From JAHEFX01 sp964614585 (GTDB lineage: Bacteria; Actinomycetota; Acidimicrobiia; Spongiisociales; JAENVV01), in assembly GCA_964614585.1 (NCBI GenBank), contig CAZTLW010000019.1, positions 1-25,534 of the forward strand: DNA of 25,534 nucleotides. Reading direction: 5' to 3'. Position 1 is the first letter of the stretch. Each line of letters opens with the position of its first letter. Position numbers and translations under genes: made by a program. The notes below the pieces were generated by a model. It did not search any database. It was given only the letters and a program-made list of their open reading frames with translations, and had not been told where the DNA came from. Below, one piece after another: positions 21,004 to 25,534 of the stretch.

Positions 21004-21683
21004 TCGTCGGCCGCCGGTCGGCGGGCCCAGAGGTCGGGTCGCCGTTCGCGGGTGCGGGCCTCGCGTTGGGACCGTCGCCAGGCGGCGATCGCCGCGTGGT
21101 CACCCGACAACAGCACATCGGGGACGCGCCACCCGCGGAACTCCGCGGGGCGCGTGTACTGGGGCTCCTCGAGGAGCCCGTCCCGAAACGACTCGGTGAC
21201 CACCGACTCGGGATTGCCGAGCACCCCGGGCAACAGCCGGGCCACGCCCTCGATGACGGCGAGGGCCGCCACCTCACCCCCGGCGAGGACGAAGTCACCG
21301 AGGCTCACCTCCTCGTCGGCAAGGTGGTCCACCACTCGTTGGTCGATGCCCTCGTAGCGACCACAGACCAGCAGCAGGTGCTCGAGCCCCGCCCAGCGGT
21401 CGAGGTGGGCCTGGGTCAGTGGCGTCCCCGCCGGCCCGAGCACCACGACATGGGCATCGGGCCGTTCGTCGATGGACGCGGCCAGCGGCTCCGGCTTCAT
21501 GACCATCCCCGCCCCGCCGCCGAACGGCGCATCGTCCACCGACCGGTGGACGTCGGTGGTGTGCTCACGGGGATCGACGAGCTCCACGTCGAGGGACCCG
21601 GACTCGATGGCGCGGGCCACGATCGAGGTGGCGAGGGGGTCGCCGAAAAAGCTCGGAAAGATGGTTAGGACGGACAGCCTCAC
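21000..21683 (-). CDS. trmD: tRNA (guanine-N1)-methyltransferase TrmD
   Basis: TrmD methylates G37 of tRNAs using SAM, which prevents +1 frameshifting. The 227-residue protein begins RLSVLTIFPSFF, has DAPFGGGAGMVMKPEPL, the trefoil-knot segments LLLVCGRYEGIDQRVVDH and SLGDFVLAGGEVAAL, and the C-terminal EFRGWRVPDVLLSGDHAAIAAWR. The start is a GTG at 21683; an in-frame extension to 21734 overlaps the divergent gene and adds nothing family-like. TACCCT 9 bases upstream suggests a near-leaderless mRNA. rpsP and rimM, its usual upstream partners, are absent here. Confidence 0.96.
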   Translation of the reverse strand: MRLSVLTIFPSFFGDPLATSIVARAIESGSLDVELVDPREHTTDVHRSVDDAPFGGGAGMVMKPEPLAASIDERPDAHVVVLGPAGTPLTQAHLDRWAGLEHLLLVCGRYEGIDQRVVDHLADEEVSLGDFVLAGGEVAALAVIEGVARLLPGVLGNPESVVTESFRDGLLEEPQYTRPAEFRGWRVPDVLLSGDHAAIAAWRRSQREARTRERRPDLWARRPAADD

Positions 21684-21692
21684 TGCCGATGG

Positions 21693-21698
21693 AGGGTA
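21693..21698 (-). promoter_or_regulatory. -10 element of trmD (near-leaderless)
   Basis: TACCCT on the minus strand, 9 bases before the GTG start of trmD. No Shine-Dalgarno sequence is visible in the gap, which supports leaderless or nearly leaderless initiation. Confidence 0.5.
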
Positions 21699-21732
21699 GG
21701 ACGCCCCGCACGCGACGAGGAGCGCGCCCATC

Positions 21733-23442
21733 ATGGATAGCCATCAGCCTGCAGACCCCTGGGAGATTCCCGCGGCTCCCGTCGACGAGGCGGAGCCCGC
21801 CGAGTCGTCGGACACCGGATCGGTGCTCGTCGAGGACGACGTGAGTCCCCAGCCCGAGAACCCGGCACCGATCGCGGCCGACCGGGCCGACGAGCCCCCG
21901 GTGCCACTGCCGGAGGAACCGACGCCCGAGCCGCCCGCCGACGAGGTGCCGACGGTCGCCCCGGACGTGGTCGACCCGGCACCCGAGGCGGTCGAGGTGG
22001 AGGTGCCCGCGACGGACACCGATCCCGTCGTGGCCACCGATGACGGAGTCGCCGAGCCGACCCCCGAGGCAAGCGACGAGTCGACCCCCGAGCCCGATCC
22101 GACCCCCGCCCCGCCCCGCTTCGACCTGGGCCTCGACGAGGAACCCGCCGAACCGTGGGGCGGCGAGGGCCAGACCTTCGAGTCGGGGACGGCGTTCGAC
22201 CTCGTCCGGCCCGCGCCCGACGAGGATCCCGAGCCGGAGTACGAGGTGTCGGAGCCGGACCTGAGCGAGACCTTCGTGGCCTCGGCCGGTTCGGGGCGTC
22301 CCGACCTCTCGACCCCCCACCTCACCGACCCGGCTCCCATGTTCTCGGTCCCCGAGGACCAACTCGACACCGTCGCGGAGACCGCCGACCCCGCCCCCGA
22401 ACCGATCGATGCCGCCCCCGAGACCGTGGAGGAACCGAGCGGCTTCCGGCTGCCCGGCCTGTCGGTGTTCGGGCGCCGCAAGGCGGCCGAACCGACCCCG
22501 ATCCAGGACGCCGGTACGCAGGCGCCGAGCGTCGAGGTGGGTGACGCCGTCACGCTCGAGGAGGAGCCCGAGGTGGGCGCGGAGGTCGACGCCGACGTCG
22601 ACGAGGCGCCCCCGGTCCCATCGGCCTGGGCCGAGACGCCGCCGGTGGGTGCCTCCGACCCCGGGAGCCCCTTCGTCGAGTCGCCTGGCGACCCCTTCAG
22701 CGAGGCACACCCCGCCGACGAGGCCGAGCCGGTCGAGCCGGTCGAGCCGGTCGAGCCGGTCGAGCCGGTCGAGCCGGTCGCGGAGGCCCCCGAGCTTGTC
22801 GAGCCGGTCGAGCAGATGGAGCCGGAGCCCGAGCCCGAGCCGGCGGCAGAGGCACCCGAGCTCGTCGAGCCGGTCGACCCGGCGGAGTCCGACCCGGTGC
22901 CCGAGGCGACCGAGCCCGTGTCCGAGGCGCCCGAGCCGGCGTCCGAGGCGCCCGAGCTGGTCCACGAACCAGCCGTCGAGGAGGTCGAGCCGATGGAGCC
23001 GATGGAACCGACCGAGCCCGTGGCAACCGAGGAGCCCCTCGAGGTGCCGTCGCCAATCGTGCCCCCCGCGGCACGAGGGCCGGTCTTCGACGAGGACCAC
23101 CCCGCCATCGAGCTGACCGAGCCGGACCTGACCGAGTCGCTCGATGCCCCCGAGCTCTACGTGACCGAGGCCGCCTCCCGGGAGGACCGACCCCCGGCCC
23201 TGCTCACCGTCGACAGCGTGCCCGGCGCCACGATCGCCCAGGCGGTCGATGTCGTGACGGCGGTGGCGTCGGCGGCCAACGAGGTCGAGATCGCCGAGGC
23301 CCTCCACCGCACGATGGCCCAGCTGCGGGAGCGGGCCGCCCAGCTCGGCGGCGAGGCAGTCATCTCGGTGCACACCGAGGTGCAGGAGATCGGCGGGGGC
23401 TTCCTCGTCATCGCCTCCGGCACCGCGGTCACCCTGGCCTGA
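21733..23442 (+). CDS. Acidic Pro/Glu-rich protein with C-terminal YbjQ-like domain
   Basis: A 569-residue protein in two parts. Residues 1 to about 480 are extremely acidic and rich in Pro, Glu, Ala, Asp and Val, with almost no Lys, no Cys and no predicted globular fold. They include six EPV units (332-349) and many EAPEL or EPV/EPM variants. A short basic segment near residues 236-252 (SGFRLPGLSVFGRRKAAEP) interrupts the acid run. The last 85 residues read LLTVDSVPGATIAQAVDVVTA through HRTMAQLRERAAQLGGEAVISV to GGGFLVIASGTAVTLA, matching the YbjQ/DUF74 fold, a small oligomeric domain sometimes called heavy-metal-binding. No signal peptide or membrane segment is seen. A GAGGAG sits 10 bases before the ATG. 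The role is unknown; multivalent scaffolding or metal sequestration by the acidic chain is speculation. Confidence 0.8.
   Translation: MDSHQPADPWEIPAAPVDEAEPAESSDTGSVLVEDDVSPQPENPAPIAADRADEPPVPLPEEPTPEPPADEVPTVAPDVVDPAPEAVEVEVPATDTDPVVATDDGVAEPTPEASDESTPEPDPTPAPPRFDLGLDEEPAEPWGGEGQTFESGTAFDLVRPAPDEDPEPEYEVSEPDLSETFVASAGSGRPDLSTPHLTDPAPMFSVPEDQLDTVAETADPAPEPIDAAPETVEEPSGFRLPGLSVFGRRKAAEPTPIQDAGTQAPSVEVGDAVTLEEEPEVGAEVDADVDEAPPVPSAWAETPPVGASDPGSPFVESPGDPFSEAHPADEAEPVEPVEPVEPVEPVEPVAEAPELVEPVEQMEPEPEPEPAAEAPELVEPVDPAESDPVPEATEPVSEAPEPASEAPELVHEPAVEEVEPMEPMEPTEPVATEEPLEVPSPIVPPAARGPVFDEDHPAIELTEPDLTESLDAPELYVTEAASREDRPPALLTVDSVPGATIAQAVDVVTAVASAANEVEIAEALHRTMAQLRERAAQLGGEAVISVHTEVQEIGGGFLVIASGTAVTLA
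22726..22779 (+). repeat. Six tandem 9-bp GAGCCGGTC units inside the acidic protein gene
   Basis: Six perfect copies of GAGCCGGTC encode Glu-Pro-Val six times in frame. Identical codons in every unit indicate recent slippage or recombination, so copy number is likely to vary between strains. Confidence 0.95.
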
Positions 23443-23449
23443 CCACCCC

Positions 23450-23489
23450 GGGCCCGGTCGCGTCGGCCCCGGCCGGCGAGGCCGGGCCC
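23450..23489. terminator. GC-rich hairpin between convergent genes
   Basis: GGGCCCGG (23450-23457) and CCGGGCCC (23482-23489) can pair over 8 bp, with a further GGCC-rich stem in the loop. It fills the 54-base gap between the acidic protein gene and cofH and could serve as terminator for both. There is no T-tract. Confidence 0.5.
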
Positions 23490-23496
23490 ACCCGCG

Positions 23497-25368
23497 TCAG
23501 GCGCCCGACAGGATCTCGTAGCGGGTGGTCCGCTGGGCTGGGACCCGGCCGATGGCCGAAATCGCGTCTTCGAACTCGGCCGGGGTCACCTCCTGGCCGT
23601 GGGCCGCACCCGCCGACCGCGTGATGATCTCACCCATGAGGGTGCCCCCGAAGTCGTTGCAGCCTGCCGACAGGAGTCGCTGTCCCCCGCCGATGCCGAG
23701 CTTGACCCACGACGCCTGGATGTTGGGAATGAGCCCGTCGAACGCCAGTCGGGCGACGGCGTGGACGAGGACGACCTCGTCCCAGGTCGGACCGGGGCGG
23801 CTGCGGCCCCGCAGCCAGATGGGGGCGCCCATGTGGACGAACGGGAGCGGGACGAACTCGGTGAACCCGCCGGTCTCGGCCTGGACCCGGCGGATGACCT
23901 CCAGATGGTTGGCCCACGACCGCGGGCCGTCGACGTGGCCGAACATCATCGTCGCCGTGGACCCGAGGCCGAGCCCATGGGCGGTGGCCATCACCCAGGC
24001 CCACTCGGCGGTGCGGATCTTGTCGGGGCAGAGGTGGCGTCGCACGTCGTCGTCGAGGATCTCGGCGGCGGTGCCGGGCAACGACCCGAGTCCGGCGTCG
24101 CGGAGTTCTTCGAGGAAGGCCGGCACGGTGGTCCCGAGCGTCTCGGCGCCCTGCCAGACCTCGAGGGGGGTGAACCCATGGAGGTGGAGATCGGGGTGGG
24201 CGTCCTTGAGTGCCTTGACCACGTCGACGTAGAAGTTGCCGGTGAAGTCGGGATGGATCCCGCCCTGGAGGGTCACCTCGGTGGCGCCTCGCCCGACCGC
24301 CTCGGTGGCGGCGGCCACGATCTCGTCGAGGCCCATGAGGTAGGGCTCGCCCCGCAGGTTGAGGCTGCGGGGGCCCTTGGAGAAGGCGCAGAACCCGCAC
24401 CGGAAGTAGCAGAGGTTCGTGTAGTTGATGTTCCGATTGACGACGTAGGTGACGGTGTCGCCCACCCGCTCGGACCGCATTCGGTCGGCGGCGAGTGCGA
24501 TTGCCTCGACGTCCCGGCCCCGGGCCGAGAACAGCACCTCGACCTCGTCACGGGTCGGCGGGGTGCCGGCCAGCGACCGCTCCAGCACCGCCGCGACCGG
24601 CCGGCTGGCCTCGGTCGGGTCGGTGGGGTCGGCGCCCGAGACCCAGGCGACGTCGGCCCACTGGACGGACAGCCGGCGTGGCGGGACCGGGGGCTCCTCG
24701 TCCTTGCCGGGCGCCCAGCCGTGGCGGGGGCGGACGACGCCGCTCCCGTCCACGAGGTTGAGCCAGGCCTCGAAGGCACCGGCGTCGAGTTCGGTGCGGG
24801 CGTCGTCGACCGTGACGTCGACGCCCAGCGCGGTCCGCTCGACGAGCGGTACGTCGAGGGCATCCCGGAGCTCGCCGAGGCGCTCGGTGTCCCAGTCGCG
24901 CAGCAACAGGTCCTCGGCGCCGGCCGCCACCGCGTCGAGGGCGTCGGCCACCGCGTCGGCGAACACACTGACCCGGGGCCGGGCCGCCAGCCCGGGGAGC
25001 CCCGCGATGGCGGCGGCTTGGGCGACCCGCGAGCGGCCGGTGCGCAGGAAACGGGCATCGGTGCGGGCGAGGGCGTCGAGGACGGCCTCGTCGGCGGCGT
25101 CGTCGGTGATCGTGAGGCGCCACCCGGCCGGCGGCGCGTCGAGGAGGGGCTCGGCAGCGTCGGGGGTGAGGACCCAGGCATCGGCGGGGGCGGCGGGGTC
25201 GGTGGCGACCACGAGCATCCCGCCGTCGTGGGCGGCGGCCACCTCGTCGGCATCCGGCGCCGCGGCCTCGAGTGCCGTCGTCCCCTCCCGTCGGCGGGTG
25301 GTGGCGCTCACGGCATGGATGGCCTCGGCGGGCCGCAGCCGAAGGAACGTGACGGGCCGTTGCATCAT
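23497..25368 (-). CDS. cofH: FO synthase subunit CofH-type radical SAM enzyme with cysteine-free N-terminal extension
   Basis: CofH joins tyrosine to 5-amino-6-ribitylaminouracil on the way to FO, the chromophore of cofactor F420. Residues from about 255 match it well: VGDTVTYVVNRNINYTNLC, the radical-SAM cysteines C320, C324 and C327 (CYFRCGFC), TLQGGIHPDF, GTAAEILDDDVR, ATMMFGHVDGP, GGFTEFVPLPFVH and NDFGGTLMGE. Actinobacteria usually carry FbiC, with a CofG radical-SAM domain fused in front. Here residues 1-254 contain no cysteine at all and no recognised motif, so CofG activity must be encoded elsewhere. The start is the ATG at 25368, 7 bases after TAGGGT. A longer ORF to 25443 would run through the promoter and repeats. 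The 623-residue length lies between CofH alone (about 370) and FbiC (about 850). Confidence 0.9.
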   Translation of the reverse strand: MMQRPVTFLRLRPAEAIHAVSATTRRREGTTALEAAAPDADEVAAAHDGGMLVVATDPAAPADAWVLTPDAAEPLLDAPPAGWRLTITDDAADEAVLDALARTDARFLRTGRSRVAQAAAIAGLPGLAARPRVSVFADAVADALDAVAAGAEDLLLRDWDTERLGELRDALDVPLVERTALGVDVTVDDARTELDAGAFEAWLNLVDGSGVVRPRHGWAPGKDEEPPVPPRRLSVQWADVAWVSGADPTDPTEASRPVAAVLERSLAGTPPTRDEVEVLFSARGRDVEAIALAADRMRSERVGDTVTYVVNRNINYTNLCYFRCGFCAFSKGPRSLNLRGEPYLMGLDEIVAAATEAVGRGATEVTLQGGIHPDFTGNFYVDVVKALKDAHPDLHLHGFTPLEVWQGAETLGTTVPAFLEELRDAGLGSLPGTAAEILDDDVRRHLCPDKIRTAEWAWVMATAHGLGLGSTATMMFGHVDGPRSWANHLEVIRRVQAETGGFTEFVPLPFVHMGAPIWLRGRSRPGPTWDEVVLVHAVARLAFDGLIPNIQASWVKLGIGGGQRLLSAGCNDFGGTLMGEIITRSAGAAHGQEVTPAEFEDAISAIGRVPAQRTTRYEILSGA

Positions 25369-25375
25369 CGGCGGC

Positions 25376-25381
25376 ACCCTA
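25376..25381 (-). promoter_or_regulatory. -10 element of cofH (leaderless)
   Basis: TAGGGT on the minus strand followed by GCCGCCG and ATG-ATG. The 7-base gap suggests initiation at the first base of the start codon. Confidence 0.5.
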
Positions 25382-25407
25382 GGCCCCACCCCCGGGGACC
25401 GCCGCGC

Positions 25408-25459
25408 GCCAACCCTGGGTTGTGAGCGTCGGCCATCGGCCAACCCTGGGTTGTGAGCG
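25408..25459. repeat. Two 21-bp direct repeats with palindromic cores upstream of cofH
   Basis: Identical 21-base copies occupy 25408-25428 and 25439-25459. Each holds the 13-base palindrome CAACCC-T-GGGTTG (25410-25422 and 25441-25453). The centres are 31 bp apart, about three helical turns. They lie 29 bp or more upstream of the cofH -10, a plausible activator or repressor position. Confidence 0.8.
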
Positions 25460-25482
25460 GCGGTCTCCGACGCTCACAGCCC
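25417..25482. repeat. 16-bp inverted repeat overlapping the direct repeats
   Basis: GGGTTGTGAGCGTCGG (25417-25432) and CCGACGCTCACAGCCC (25467-25482) are complementary at 15 of 16 positions around a 34-base spacer containing the second direct repeat. It may be a dispersed palindromic element shared with other intergenic regions. Confidence 0.75.
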
Positions 25483-25534
25483 ACAGAACGAGCCCTATCC
25501 GACGGCGACACCGGTCACCGCCGGACTCGCCCAC
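25483..25534. other. Right-end intergenic sequence
   Basis: No coding region, RNA gene or clear signal is recognised in the last 50 or so bases beyond the repeats. The next gene lies outside the window. Confidence 0.5.

Noticed and set aside
19089..21668. 859-residue plus-strand ORF across lepB, rplS, the dioxygenase and trmD
   Set aside because: It reads antisense to lepB, rplS and trmD and out of frame with the dioxygenase, so it cannot be one real gene.
22726..22779. CRISPR-like array
   Set aside because: Units are 9 bp, contiguous, without spacers and in frame with coding sequence. They are a coding microsatellite.
21565..23373. 602-residue minus-strand ORF antisense to the acidic protein gene
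   Set aside because: Its Leu/Gly/Asp/Arg repetition mirrors the antisense of EP-rich codons. The plus-strand frame has a recognisable C-terminal domain and a ribosome-binding site.
25369..25443. Longer cofH start at 25443
   Set aside because: The extra 25 residues cross the -10 element and the direct repeats and are Arg/Pro-rich without family resemblance.

Overview
This is a GC-rich, densely packed bacterial chromosomal segment. Most genes lie on the minus strand. Read right to left they follow the conserved actinobacterial information-processing order: trmD, rplS, lepB, DUF2469, yraN, comM, dprA, a WhiG-type sigma factor, rpsB, tsf, pyrH, frr, cdsA, dxr, rseP, ispG, proS, rimP, nusA. A WhiG-like sigma factor, a DUF2469 protein, an F420-pathway CofH and many apparently leaderless genes all point to Actinomycetota. 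I suspect a deep lineage such as Acidimicrobiia, but the sequence alone does not prove that. No rRNA, tRNA, CRISPR array, insertion sequence or phage gene is visible.

Layout. 1-3586 (minus): 3'-truncated nusA, rimP and proS. 3754-5171 (plus): a two-gene cassette of a glyoxalase/VOC-like protein and an AlkD-type DNA glycosylase, flanked by inverted and tandem repeats. 5210-12586 (minus): an eight-gene run, ispG-rseP-dxr-cdsA-frr-pyrH-tsf-rpsB, with overlaps or gaps of a few bases (40 bases between rseP and dxr), joining translation, nucleotide supply, phospholipid synthesis, the MEP isoprenoid pathway and a site-2 protease. 12749-16075 (minus): sigma factor, dprA and comM. 16115-16777 (minus): heme oxygenase. 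16894-18444 (plus): a 37-residue membrane peptide, a small zinc-ribbon protein and a HAD-type phosphatase. 18464-20156 (minus): yraN, DUF2469, lepB, rplS. 20284-21003 (plus): an aspartyl/asparaginyl beta-hydroxylase-like dioxygenase. 21000-21683 (minus): trmD. 21733-23442 (plus): a very acidic Pro/Glu-rich protein ending in a YbjQ-like domain. 23497-25368 (minus): CofH with a cysteine-free N-terminal extension.

The core genes are ordinary, so the interest lies in how they are expressed and what sits between them. Many promoters share a -10 element of the form CGGTAC-NNT followed by GCCGG. One set places it 6 to 9 bases before the start codon, which implies leaderless mRNAs. Another set, serving rpsB, the sigma factor and rplS, uses TACACT and a longer leader. 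Two gene junctions have the form CTGA and appear to use CTG as the start codon, in line with the ATGA and GTGA junctions of neighbouring genes. Perfect or near-perfect palindromes lie upstream of heme oxygenase and of cofH. A terminator-like hairpin sits directly before rimP-nusA. I see no clearly new multi-gene system. The best leads are the accessory cassettes inserted on the opposite strand and the regulatory DNA.
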